In this document: in pieces, positions 46,881-59,300 of the stretch
Layout: each line of letters starts with the position of its first letter
Position numbering within the stretch: position 1 is the stretch's first letter
Source: Phocoena phocoena
Lineage: Eukaryota > Chordata > Mammalia > Artiodactyla > Phocoenidae
Length of the DNA: 64,000 nt
Direction: 5' to 3'
Assembly (NCBI RefSeq): GCF_963924675.1
Contig: NC_089236.1
Coordinates: 31,643,319-31,707,318, forward strand
Notes under the pieces: model-generated
The model's input: the letters and a program-made list of their open reading frames with translations, nothing else
What the model was told of the DNA's origin: nothing
Database searches by the model: none
Program-made: the position numbers and the translations under genes

Positions 46881-47029
46881 CTCCCACCCCAACATCTTCT
46901 TTAAAAAAAAAAACAAAAAACATTTTTTAATGTTTTTAACACAAATAAAGAATTAGAGATTAAGATAAATGTAATGGATAGAACTAATTAAATGTTATAA
47001 TAAAGAGAAGGGGAGTGGAAAGTTAGAGT

Positions 47030-48960
47030 CTGATTTAGATACTATGTTTAAGAACCCTTCTGTAAGGACATGAAATTTATACTGAAGGTAGAAAAATATG
47101 AGAATTAACAAGCTATGAGAGATTTTGGATAAAGTAGGAATGGATCAAGGGTAGTGAAAACATGGTCAAAAAGCTAAAGGGAAAAATGTGATGTATATCA
47201 GATATTGAAAGGAAACCAGTATGAGCTAAAAAATACTGAACAACTAATGTGTTCTGAGAGCAGTAGGGGTCAACTGCAGGCCCATAGGCAGAGATGTGAT
47301 GTGCACATATGAAAGGTCACTCTGACTACTTTATGGAAAATAGAAGGGGCAAGGGTGGAAGGAGAAGAAACAGCTAAGAGACTTTTGACATAATCATGGG
47401 AGGCAATATGGTGGTTAGACTAGAGTAATAGCCATGAAGATTGTGGTCATATTAAAATTTTAATTTGAGAATGGAATCAGTTGGAATTGCCGATGGAGTA
47501 GAATAAAATTTGAGATTGAGGACAGAATAAAGAGTAACCTCTGTGTGCTATTTCCTGAAAGACTGGCATAGGGACAGGTTTTAAAATGTGTTGTAGTGAG
47601 TGGAAATGGAGAATTCAAGTTTGGAAAAATTAAGTTTGTTTTGCTTTGAAATGTTCAAATGGATGTCTGGTAGGCAACTGAGTACATATGACTGAAGTTC
47701 AAGGGTAAAATCTGTGCTGGAGGTATAAATTTGTGAATTATCACAACATAAATGTCATTTAAAGGCATAGATATGAATATAATTTCTTAGTAAAAGCATA
47801 TATATAGAGAAAAGTGAGAGCACAATATTGAGCCTTGGACAATATCAAAATCCAGGAATTGAGTAAGGAGAAAAGCCAGTGAAGGAGACTGCAAAGGATC
47901 TGTTGTGAGAAAGAGGAGAATGCATGAAAATGGTATAATGGGGATTATTAACTCTTTCCAAAACAGAGTGATTTGTCACAGTGCCAAATGGTGTTGAGAC
48001 ACCAAGTTAGAGAAAAATAGTGTTTATTAAATTTGGTAACATGAGAAGCTCTTAGAGATTTTGAAAATAGTGACTGAAGGAAGAATCTGGACCAAGAGGG
48101 GTAATACATGAGTTACAGCTAGAGGCATGTGTGCCTCTCTTTAGTAAATTGATGTTATTGAAAAAGATAGCAGAAATAGGAAAATTCCTAAAAAGAGTTG
48201 TGCATCTATGGAGGGTTTTTTAAAGAATGTGAGGCACTAGATCTTGTTTCACACTGATAGAAATATCCTATAGGAGGAGAGAGATTTACAATGTACTACA
48301 AAAATCATAGCCATAGGCATGAATTCCTTGAGATGATGGAAAAAGATGGAATCCAGAGAACACGTGAAGAAGTTGGACTTTAATGAGGTCAATCCATTCC
48401 TTCATCTTTACATGACTGGAGGAAACAATGGTGTTTCAGAGGCAGGTAGTTTTACAGACTGAGTGATGGGATGATAATGACTTTGAGATTCCCTAAGTAA
48501 AGTGAGAGCAAAGTAGGAGTGAGTAAGAAGAGGGTGAAAGACTTTTAATAATAGGTGAGCAGGAATAAAACAGTTAAGCAGGAATGCCAAGCTGATAAAG
48601 AAAATATAGCAGATTCAATGATCATTGATTTCAAGTGTGGCTGGTCAATGTGGGTGTGAATTGCCTTTGTAGGCTAAGAAAAGACAAATACTGTGTTTTA
48701 TCCAGGGTTCTGGTTTGGATTTGGAGTATGACTGACAGAGAAAAGGGTGAGCAATAATAGTAAAACCATACCATCTAAACTATGGAACATGGAAATGAAG
48801 AGACAAGGTTGATAGGTTGTAAATTGTGGAGTAAAAGGATGAGATGTCTCAATGGGGTCAAAGGATTAGAGCTGTGGAGGCATTTGGGCAAGTGAGTTGG
48901 AATATTAGTTGGAATATTAGGTCAGAGTAAAAGTAGTAATTTCTTGTGATACTGTGTACT
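47030..48960 (+). mobile_element. Long ancient interspersed repeat, family not identified
   Basis: The phrases GTAGGCAACTGAGTACATATG, GGAGGTATAAATTTGTGAAT, TTGAGCCTTGGACAATATC and GCCAGTGAAGGAGACTGC occur in the order of a common non-coding mammal-wide repeat that I recognise but cannot name with certainty. There is no open reading frame of note. Boundaries are approximate. Confidence 0.45.
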
Positions 48961-51900
48961 ACCCTGGTCTTAAATCTTCCCTGCTTCACATTTTAATGCG
49001 ACTGTGATTAATTTAGTAATCCCTGTTTCATGGTATTCTTTCTTCTTTGCCTCAACTGCTTTAGCTATTTTTATCCTATTGCACTGCATGCATATTTATC
49101 AGTAATTTAAGATAACTTTTTTTGGAACAAAGCAAAGTATCAACTAATTAATTTACATATTTCAAAATACTTCTTTCATGACATGGTTTCTAGATCTATT
49201 GCCATTTCAGTTCCTCTTCTCTGAATGGATTCCATTTTTTTCAAGACTCAATAAAATGAAACATCAAGAATGAAGAATAATCACTTAGTAATAGGTTAAG
49301 GTGTCACAGTTAGTGATAGGAAGAGGTAAGACGGAGACACAAGCCTCATGACTCCTGGTCCAGCATGCATATCTCTTGCTCTGTACGGTAAACTAAGAAT
49401 AATTGCAAATATTTACTGAGTGGTAATCTTTTTGCACAGTGATGCTTAATACTTTACATGGTGCATTTCACTTATTTCTTACAAATAAACATGATGTAGA
49501 TATTAGCCCATTTTAAAGAATGGTAAACTGAAGCTTAGGAAAATTAACCGGTACAAAGTCACACAGCTAAGAAGTAGTAGAGATCATATAAATCCTCGAG
49601 CAGTCTGAAACCACAGTCCACTTTTATTTTTCCTCTGTCCTACTTGCCTTCTATTCAGGTAACCTCAGGTTGTATTTTCTGATTTTAACAACCACGCATA
49701 TACTCATATTGAGTTTATTTATAATAACTTAAAATTCCTTGGTAGTCTTCACATACAATCTGTTTTTTTTTTCTCCTTGCACAGAATAGGTACCTAATAA
49801 ATATTTGATTCATTGAATTAGTTTTCTGTTCAATCAGTAAACTGAATAAACCCTGCTTCATTCCAATAATTAATTAAAACATTGATTAGAATAGGACTGG
49901 AGGCAGAATCTTGGAGAAACTTCTCTCCATCATTCTTCTAGTATGACTGTTTAGTCAACTATGCCAATTTTAAATTCATCTAATATGATATCTCTAATAT
50001 ACATTCTTCATCTTGTCCACAAAGATAATCTGAGAGGCTGTCAAAAATAATAATAAAGTTAGATTTTTTCCCATAATATTCACTTGATCTCTCTGCCTAA
50101 GAAAATTATCTAAAGAGGAAATAAAATTAATTTGACATTACTTATTCTTAGTGAACCTATGTTGGTTTCTATTAATCATTGCTAGCTCTTCTGAGAATAC
50201 ACAATCCATCTTGATAATTATTAATTCCATTTTTATGTGTATTTTGTTCAGAAATCATTTTTTACCTTTTTTGCTTTCCTTAATAGTATTTGTAATATTT
50301 GTCTGTTAATATATTTAGTCTCTCTTTGTTTTTGTTTTATTCCTTTGTGTATGTGTGTGGCATAAAACTCTTCCATCACTAATTGAATTAAATATTACTT
50401 CTTGTTTCCTTTTTCCATAGATTTCAAAGAGTTCTTCACACATATGTCTGGAATAGATCAATATAGGTAGAATGATTTTGGGGTACCAGTGAGGTCCTGA
50501 TACTTCCCAAATTCTCTGAACAGATTTGCAAACCATGGCTGGTAGCCCTTATTCTGACACTAAGACATTTTCTTTTTGTTTTTTTTTACTATATGGAGTC
50601 CATAGAGTGGCATTTCTAAAACTTTGTAAATGGTAAATAGTAGATAATACTTGGGGACTTGACCCCTAAAATGAACACATAATAATGTATGTGCATAATT
50701 ATGTTTAAAAGATTTGATGAGCAAAATTTTGCTGTACATGACTAAAGGTACTAGTATATTTCAAGAAGGACTATATCACAGCACTGGGGATGAGGATAGG
50801 GTGGGATTGGTCTATAAGGAAGCAAAGGAAAAGGAGGTTCACAAAGGAAAATGGTATTTGTGAGGCCTTGAAGCTATGTTCAACAGACATCCTTTTCCAA
50901 AAGACTTCAGATATCTCTGGTTCTACTGGCAAAATCATCCAGATTTGAGTTATCACTCTATCTTAGTCCTACTAGTAAACATTTCATTAATCTACTTCCT
51001 TTTCTTCAATTCCTCAATTATAATGGAATTTTCTAAATCATGTTTAATATTATATTACATATTGCTTGTTAATAGGGAGAAAATATGTTCATCATGCAAA
51101 CATAAATATTCCCATTCTTGGAAAGTCATTTGTTATTGTAAACTAAAATTTTGATACTGAGCTAGAGAAAATATATCTTTACTAACCCATTTCATCTTAC
51201 TGGGGATATTGCTATACTGGGAAATGTAGTATAGCTGTGAGCCTAGTAAAATGAAATGTTTTGCTGATTATAGCAGTGCATCTAGAAGAGTTTTGTGATT
51301 TATTTTTCATTTATAGAATAGGAGAGGAAGTGATATGTTACCAACGATCCTGGGCAGATGAAATAGGTGCTCATTCTCCACGTCCTCTCTTCCCCTTTGC
51401 CAGCAACCTTGGGAACCATGTGTTCTAGGCCGTGTAGCAAATAAATGTGAAGAGGCAGGCAAAGTTCAAGTTCTAGTAAGCCATAAGTGCCTCGCTAAGA
51501 AAACTAGATAAGCAACTACTGAAAAATACAAGCAGAGAGGTAAAGTAGCAGAGTATCATTTTAGAAGCAATACACTAGTTTTATGACCAATAGAAGGAGA
51601 ATTAAGTGTATAGGATAATGCTATAATTTTGACTTGTGCAAATGAGAGTATAGTGTCATGCACTATTATGTAAAATGTGATATAGAAGGAAGGAAGGATC
51701 CTGTGTCAGTTTCCTTCAGAGCTGTTAGTTTATACTTTCATTTTCATCCTTGCTTTAGTCTAGTCCATCAGAATTTTCAAACCATTTTCAAAAGCAGTGT
51801 CAAAGCTAGTATTTGAACCAAGAGATTTTTTTTTATTCCAAGCTTAGTTGTCTTTTTAAAAAAAATCATAACTCTACATGTTATTTGGTGGAAATATGTC

Positions 51901-53385
51901 ACACATATTTTCTTATATCAATTGCATTTAATAGTTTATATTTTAAAATTCCGGAGAGCAAGAACTATATCCAACTGTTTTCTTTCCATCCCTTTGTACA
52001 ACCATATCTATTAGGTCACACAAAACCTAGATCAGGGTCTCCCGCATTTGAACCTTTACTAAACATTACCTTCAATTTTCGTATGAATTCTGCAGCTCCA
52101 GCATTAGTAAAAACTATGTAAAACAATAAAACTGTTCTTCGAACAAAAACATCAGCTTTCAATCATCTTTTCTTTGTTGATATAACCTTAGGTTCAACAA
52201 CTTCATATGTAGTGTTAACTATGTCTTACAGTTTAAGCTTCAGTTATCTTCCTCCAGTTCTTCATCTGGTTTACCATAATTTTGAAATTAGACCCATTCT
52301 TCACCATCATTCCTCAGGGATGTCTCCTTTGACCTTCCAGATCAGGCCAACACTCCCCTTGTATATGATAGCCAAGATCCAGTTACCGTCCTTTTGTAAC
52401 CATTATGAGAGATGGAATTTTCCATGTTCTTTTATGATTCTTTAATCACTATTTGTTTCCATTACCCGACTATACGTGCCTTTATTTTTCCTCACGCTAG
52501 TATCTCTCAATTTTTATCAGAATTGTTAGCACTTGAAGGAATTCATTAAAAGTGTGTCATATGAATAAATAAATGAAACATTTTGTTTTTGTTTTCTAAA
52601 TCATCATTTTATATTATCTGAAGCTTATCCTCTTGTTACCTCTTTGGGTTTTCATTGATATACATGTTTCTTGCCCTTCTGCTTTCAGCTGTTTTTACTG
52701 GACAATAGCACAGAAAAAATGTTTGCTGTAAATACTATTTAAATAACCCATAGAAATTCTATCCAAAAAATCCCCACAATATTTGCAGGCTTTTTACTCT
52801 ATTTAACCACAAGGGATCATTTAATTTCATTTAAAAATGTGGTACAACAGCCTCTAGGATGCCACACTCAGCAAGTTATAGCAAAATGACTTAAGCCATA
52901 TTTTTATTTTCTTCTTCCCTTCAGGAACCTCTAAGACAAGAGGTCAATTTGGCCCCATTTTATTCTTTAAAAAAGAATTTAGTGTTCTTGACAAGTGTCA
53001 GGTTACAAGTCTTTAGGGAAAAATGTTTCCTATTTGCCATCAGACCATTTATAACACAGACAGTTGTACATGGTTCTCCTTTCTCTTCCCCTGTTCCTTA
53101 CCTTATCCACAGACCTCAACCCTGACCCTCAGAGAGCAACTCCAGATGCAGGAGAGTAATTCAGTTTCCTGGCTATTAAATCACTGACTCTTTAGCACAC
53201 TTTCTCTACAGGAGTGGCAGCAAACACCCCTTGTGATATTTCTTGTGTGATGTTATACTTTGTTCCCTATAAAGTGGATGGAAATGTTAAACACATTACA
53301 CAAAAATTACTGAACATACAATCAGAACACCTTCAACATTTTGTTGTTGTCATCCATGTCATAATTGGTGCTTTTAAAATCATAT
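48961..53385. other. Unique AT-rich DNA, no gene recognised
   Basis: No exon, RNA gene or recent transposon can be supported across this 4.4 kb. It includes a MIR remnant (49450-49625) and a plus-strand L2 3' end (about 49785-49830). A segment at about 52235-52390 weakly resembles an old interspersed repeat. Confidence 0.5.
49450..49625 (-). mobile_element. MIR SINE remnant
   Basis: AATACTTTACATGGTGCATT, TAGCCCATTTTAAAGAATGG, AAGTCACACAGCTAAGAAGT and AGCAGTCTGAAACCACAGTC follow the antisense MIR consensus closely. Confidence 0.7.
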
Positions 53386-54214
53386 TAAATTTGTTTTAAT
53401 GGCCTCAAAATTCAGAGTCAGAATTGTGGTATATTTTTCCCACTGAAAGTATTCTGATTTTAAGGATGAATAACTTAAAGCTGCTACAAACATAAAATAG
53501 AGTTGTCTACAAAAGACTTATTTCCTCCCAAAACATTTTCTATGCATTGGTATTATTATCCATTCTTCAGAGTTTTCTGGGGAAGCTCCAATAGTCTTTT
53601 AACAAATGTCTCAAAATAACCCCTAAATCTACAGTTAGTCTCATATCATGTATAGCAAATATCCTAGGAAGACTAGTTGGAGATGACCTCCACACACAGA
53701 AGATTGCCTGGAACCTGATAATGAGGACCACATCATCAGATTTAAAGATTTCAGGCTATCTTTTTATCAAAATGGGAGTCAATCTTCCAGTTCAATCCCA
53801 GCAAACTTTCCAGCAATGAGAGGTGACAATGCAGCATCAATTCATGGCCAGCAAGAGTTGGGTCTAGGTGGTTCAGGATGGTGACCACTAAAGCCAGCGC
53901 CTCCCATGGTAGGTTGTTATTCCCACCACCAGCCACATACTGCAGTAGACAGCTGGGAAGACCATTAAGCATATGGACATCCACCTTATTACCATGCAGG
54001 ACTTCATTCTGAGTATCAAACTCCATATTGACAGACTTTTCTTCAGTTCCAACTTTGAAAGGAAAAAGATGCTCCACCATACCCAGTGCTAGAAGATCCA
54101 TACCTGACTCCCTGTACAGCACCAAGAGTACCAGTTTCATAGTCATCCTGGAAGGGCAGATTAAGAGTTCTTAAATTGCATGAGTTGGTGACAGGATAGA
54201 AGCCAATTCTTAAA

Positions 54215-54227
54215 GCTATATAGTTCC
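54215..54227 (+). repeat. Target-site duplication of the insert in EEF1A1P, left copy
   Basis: GCTATATAGTTCC, repeated exactly at 54945-54957. Removing one copy plus the insert leaves EEF1A1-like sequence continuous. Confidence 0.93.
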
Positions 54228-54944
54228 ATGCTTACCAAACTTTAGTGTATATACAAATCATCTGGGGACCTTGTAAAATTCAGATTCTAATTCAGTTGTT
54301 TTGGAGTGAGATCAGAGACTCTGCATTTCTAACAGTCTCCCAGGTGATACCAATGCTGTTGGACCACAGATGAACTTTGAGTGAAGAAGCAGATGATCTT
54401 TGAAAGCATATTGCACCTGGAAATCTGAGAACTGGATTCTTCTTCCAGCCCTCAAAGAATTTTTGGCAGTAGAATTCATAAATGTGAATGTACTTTCATG
54501 AGCAGGCTGTGAGATAAACTGGCAATGGACTTCATATTTGTGGATGATCTTCCATGTTCTAACAAAAGAAGAATCTTGCCCCTAGAGAACATTCTGTCAG
54601 GCTCTGAACATGTTTCAGAATGTAACAATAAGAAGCTTTATTTTTTTGCCAACATGACCAAAATCTAGGCAATGGTAATTCATTAGCAGTCTAGAGATTC
54701 ATTGAAAAAATAGGAAAAGTTCTTTGGATAATGTCCCACTATCTCTTATATCATCAATTACTTGCAGTTGAAACTGAATTTAAAATTTTTAAATTTTTCT
54801 TTTCCATAGCAAAGGGGAAGAAAGACTTAGGAGTCCATGCCAAAGGTGATTGTCTTAGCTACTTTATGGATATTCAGTTCTGCCTTACATCTATATCAAA
54901 TCCTAATAAACTGATCCCTTTAACAAAAAACAGGAAAAAAAAGG
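54228..54944 (+). mobile_element. Polyadenylated retro-insert (transcript of unknown origin) within EEF1A1P
   Basis: 717 bp in plus orientation, opposite to the host pseudogene. It begins with a MER5-type DNA-transposon remnant (54234-54385), continues with about 500 bp matching nothing I recognise, and has AATAAA at 54905-54910 followed about 13-20 bases later by an interrupted A tract (54916-54942). The exact 13-bp flanking duplication and poly(A) are the marks of L1-mediated insertion of an RNA. It is not an L1 or SINE, so it is probably a retrocopy of a non-coding or 3'UTR-containing transcript. Confidence 0.82.
54234..54385 (+). mobile_element. MER5-type hAT DNA transposon remnant
   Basis: CCAAACTTTAGTGTATATAC, ATCATCTGGGGACCTTGT, GACTCTGCATTTCTAACAG and TCCCAGGTGATACCAATGCT follow the MER5A/MER5B order from one terminus to the other. 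It is a non-autonomous hAT-Charlie derivative, carried inside the retro-insert. Confidence 0.75.
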
Positions 54945-54957
54945 GCTATATAGTTCC
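54945..54957 (+). repeat. Target-site duplication of the insert in EEF1A1P, right copy
   Basis: Exact copy of 54215-54227. Confidence 0.93.
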
Positions 54958-55879
54958 AGAAACGCTGTGGATGATTGATTTTGTACTCTTCTTCCAAGCA
55001 TTTTAAAGCTTGGATCCCAGTATCTTGTCACCACTCCAACCAAGAACTGGCACAAAATGCATCTGACTTTCAGTTGTAGACCATTTCCTCAATGTAGTTA
55101 CTGACATCTTTATTCATTTCCTCATATCTCCTCTGAGCATAAGGAGGGAGTCAGTATAATATATTAAAGAAAAAAATAAAAAACACTAACTGTGTGTGAA
55201 AGGGAAAATATTTTCACAGCACAATTCTGGCCACATTTTTTGATAGAAGTTTCATATTCACCATCATCCTCAGCAATAATCAAGCTAACTCACTGAGCTG
55301 TGCTTGTAAGCATGTTTTTAACAAAGGCCTTAGGTCCTAGGATCTCAGTAATGGCCTCATCGATGGTGCTAATCTCAAATTTCCCCAAAAGTATATCAAC
55401 CATATGTTTAGCTTTACCCAAACCTAAGTATATTTAAAGGATTTCCTTTCTCACCTCAGAGGCCTCTCTCCCAAGCTCCTCATTTGTCCTCTTATTAATT
55501 CCATCACTTTTGTAGATCAAGTAGTCACTAGTGTCGTACATGTTAGACATGTTCCTAAAGACCACAGTTTGATGTACATTTTTCCTTTCCCATCTTGGTT
55601 TGGATTTAGGGATGATTCCATGGTGCCTGGATTGTGGCTAAAGACATACTGTGAAAGTTTCATTTACACTGGGTGTTAGAGAACACAATCTTTAAATAGC
55701 TGTTCTATTGAAAATTTTCTATTATTGCTTATTAAAATTCTATCATAATCAGCCTCTCTATAATATCTACAGTTTCTATCAGAAAATTAAAAATTTAAAA
55801 ATAACCTCTATAGCATGTTTTAATGCTTAGATATCACCCTTTGTATCAGTCTGGAATAATTTCAAAGCATGTGAACACA

Positions 55880-55975
55880 GGAAGAAATAAATATTGATTG
55901 AGCCCTGTCTTATGCTGCAGGCATGGTGCCAGGCACTGGAGATTTAGAGGTGAGTAAGGCATTGTCCCAAAACTC
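55880..55975 (-). mobile_element. L2 3'-end remnant
   Basis: AATAAATATTGATTGAGCCC then GGCATGGTGCCAGGCACTGG and GGTGAGTAAGGCATTG match antisense L2 3' end order. Confidence 0.6.
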
Positions 55976-56103
55976 TCCCCAGTGAGACTCCTTTGTTTGC
56001 TTTCTTCATATATTAGAGTGGCCTCACTTTCCTTCTTTTTCTTTACAGTGGATGTTAACGCAATTTGTACAAAAGAATTGATGAACATAGCAAAAGAGAC
56101 AAA

Positions 56104-56118
56104 TGGCAAAACTATTTG
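56104..56118 (+). repeat. Target-site duplication of SINE-4, left copy
   Basis: TGGCAAAACTATTTG, repeated exactly at 56318-56332. Confidence 0.95.
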
Positions 56119-56317
56119 CATTCTTTTTTTACACGGGCCCCTCACTGTTGTGGCCTCTCCCGTTGCAGAGCACAGGCTCCGAACGTACAGGCTCAGTGGC
56201 CATGGCTCATGGGCCCAGTCGCTCCGCGGCATGTGGGATCTTCCCGGACCGGGGCACGAACCCGTGTCCCCTGCATCGGTAGGTGGACTCTCAACAACTG
56301 CGCCACCAGGGAAGCCC
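56119..56317 (-). mobile_element. SINE-4, CHR-type tRNA-derived SINE
   Basis: Minus-strand element with GGGCTTCCCTGGTGGCGCAG at its right end, a GGTTCGTGCCCC B box near 56259-56270, and a short tail (T run 56124-56130). It is flanked by a perfect 15-bp duplication. A short CATTC lies between the left duplication and the tail. Confidence 0.95.
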
Positions 56318-56332
56318 TGGCAAAACTATTTG
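56318..56332 (+). repeat. Target-site duplication of SINE-4, right copy
   Basis: Exact copy of 56104-56118. Confidence 0.95.
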
Positions 56333-59300
56333 AAGCATTCTTTCTTGGGCTGGCTTTTCTCCAAATGACAACTGATAATTAGGTAAGTGAATGAGACCAT
56401 ACTGTAACAACTGATTTTCTCTGATTAAAATACTGTAAGCATAACGATATATTGCAGAGAGAATAACCTTACCTATTGATGCTCACTACCTTCTTGTTGA
56501 GTTATCATTTAGTATTGAGCAGCTAAATGTACAAAGTTTAGGATCAAATGAAAATTACCCGAAGCTTTATGGGTAATTAGGTTGGGTTATATTAGGCAAG
56601 GGAGTATTCATTAGTTACAATGCAAACACTATGTGGTTACTAGACATTCGCATCCCGGCATGATTCCTAGTTCAGCCTTAATTACCTATTCACCAGATGA
56701 TCAGTTTTGCAGCTGGGTGAAGAGGAATCCTCAGGAAACACTGTCATGTCACCCTGGAAATATGGTGACTAACAGAGCAAGGGGCTGAGCACAGCTTCAC
56801 TATCTCTGAAGAAGAAAAGGGCTCTCTTTAGAATTCTTCTACCCACAGAGAGAACTTGATGCATCATTTGAGTAAGCAGTCTTCTACATGTGTTTTGAGG
56901 AAGTTTGTAAGAGGCCTTTTGCTCTAAAATATCAACCCCGGTGATTTCACCAGTACCATTTAGATTAATTTCCTCAAATATTGGATGTCGTTCAAATCAA
57001 GAGCCACAAGGTAAAACCTAAATTCTGCCAGGTGGCCAGTATTTTAAATTGGTGTCAGCTTATAGTTAAGGTGCCCATTTAAGAAGGGTGATCATGTACA
57101 GCAGTTTAGCCAAGACAGTCCTGGTTTACACCCTTTGTCATGGCATAATCTTCAATAATGCCCCATCCACTCTTATTCTGGGTTACAGAATGATACATGA
57201 TAAAATCTCTAAATAAATCTAAAGTCTGGTCAGGATTTGTGGTTTTAAATAACAGGAACAACTCTGGTTAAATTAAGTTTTACACAAGAGCATCTGATTG
57301 GTTGAACTAAGACCAAATATTCAGCTACAGCTGCCAGAGATCAGGGAGAGCTTTTAGTCAGTGCTGCCTCCAAACAAGAGTTTGGGAGCAGACTAACCAA
57401 ACCAGAAAAAGGGTTCAGAGTCTGACAGCTAAAAAAAAAAACAAAATTTCTCTTCCTTCTGGTTAACCTCTGATATGTGGAATTATAATTTGATGTGACA
57501 ACGTGTGTCTCATAAGGACATAAAGAGACATCAGTTAAAAGGGAGAACCCCAGACCAATAAATTTTTCCTTCTTCATAGTGTTGCCTAGAAACAATCCTT
57601 TACAAGTCTAATCAGAACACGATGTTCTGTAAGTGGTTAGATGCCCTAAATTTGTTGATAGATCATTCAGGTCTATAAAGCCCTAGAAAAATGTTATAGT
57701 AAATATTTCTGGAAATTTTATGTTAATTACTCCATTAAACATTCATTTCCCTAATATATGAGGATTACCCTAATGTTCTTGTTAGTATACTCATTTATTA
57801 GACATATGTGGTACCTTTGTAAAATGCTATAGTTTCAATTTTTTAGCAATCCTTAGCTAAAAAGTGTTTGTGTGAAGCTGCAGTTTGATTTTTAAATGCA
57901 AAATGTTGTTTTTATAAATTAATGACTGCTTTATTGAAGATGGTGGAAATATTTAATTTCCTATAAAAGTTTGGAAAAAGGATCAGAGACCATCAATGAT
58001 ACTTTGGAATGAAAACAAGCTCAATTCATAGATAGTAATAAAAAAACTTGTCCTGTGCTATACCAAATATATTGATAGAAAATAAAATTTAGCTGTTATT
58101 TAAACACATAATCATTTGTATTAAGATTGTTTAAAATACTATTATACAATATTAAAATACACATTATACCACATTCAAGAAAGACACTTTGATTTTTGTG
58201 TGGTAAGGAAACACACGTCTCTCTGAGAATAATAATTTATCGAAGTTTCAACAAATGCACATTCATGGAATACACTCAGAAAACAAGGAGAAAATAAGAC
58301 AGTATTAATCCCCAGTAATTGGAATAGTGATTTGGGAATTGAACAGCGTTCATTCCACTTACTAATTCTTTATGTAACCATAGGCTGGCAGCTAAAATTC
58401 TGCTTACCTTAATGTCTAAATCAGTAGTATGACTGTAATATATCTTTTATTAATACTAAATCCTGTTCCACCATTAACTATGGCTTAACTTTAATTTTGA
58501 AGGCTTAAAACAAAAATAAAAGTGTCATATGTGGGCTTATAGCTGGGCCCATATACAGTTTAAGATAAAACACATCTTTCATAAAAGCATTTTCTCTGGC
58601 AGACCTATTAGAACTATGCTTAAACATTCTATGTCCTCTCTAAATGTTCTTCCTTTACCTCTATATTTCTTGATTGATGATGAAAACAAACTCCAGAGAC
58701 ATGTTAAGAATGATCCCTATATAGATTTTGCACTGTAAAATAAATACCTAATTGCAGCAGGACTATTTGTAAGTGATCCATCCTAATAGAAGGGAAACAT
58801 AAGACAGTCTATCAATTCTGCCACTACAATTCCTTCAGAACATGAACGATTGCTAATTGTATGCTTAAAAAAAAGAAAAATTCTGAGAGTAATATTGACT
58901 CCCTTTAAACTGGGAACTGATGAGCTCCATGCCAATAAAGTATAAACACTTCACGGTTTATTACACTGTTCACCTGAAAAAGAAACAAAACAATGTCAAT
59001 ATTAAATAAAATTTTAGCCAAAACAGGACTTATTTAAACACATGGGATTATTATATTATGTTCAATATGTTGTATATTATTCTATGTCAAAAGTCATAAT
59101 AATTTTACCAAATATTAAATGAAATAATCTTATGATTTTCAGGTGAGTATAGAGATGCACTTAAAAATGAAGTTAAATCTAAGCAAAGACATAACATTTA
59201 TTACTCTGAGTTACCACCAGCCCACTAACCAACTTGAACCAGTTACTAGAAGTTAGGCTAAAACAACTTCTCCCTAAATAATTGAAGAAATAACTTATGA

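Larger units (their letters stand above)
53390..55615 (-). pseudogene. EEF1A1P: EEF1A1 processed pseudogene (elongation factor 1-alpha 1)
   Basis: Retrocopy of the mRNA for the GTPase that delivers aminoacyl-tRNA to the ribosome. It is intronless, on the minus strand, with the start context AAGATGGGAAAGG at about 55596-55584 (ATG at 55593). Recognisable protein blocks in order: LIYKSDGINKRT (GTPase domain; the P-loop just before is degraded), KFEISTIDEA and FVKNML (matching the parental FIKNM), RYEEMNKDVSNYIEEM, then LPFQDDYETG, KVGTEEKSVNME, TILNHLDPTLAGHE and LDCHTAH-equivalent codons. The coding part ends near 53555. A parental-like 3'UTR follows (ATGCATAGAAAA, TTTTAAGTTATT-like, TTTTGAGGCCATTAAAA), to about 53390. 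Several stops and indels occur, with one 717-bp insertion. No splice signals or intact frame: it is dead. The identity rests on remembered EEF1A1 sequence, but the match extends across both UTRs. Confidence 0.92.

Noticed and set aside
53751..54146. 131-codon minus-strand open frame that first looked like a novel exon with a splice acceptor (CTGCCCTTCCAGGATGAC)
   Set aside because: The sequence aligns with the LPLQDVYK part of EEF1A1 and continues as a decayed EEF1A1 copy, so the apparent acceptor is ordinary coding sequence of the parent mRNA.
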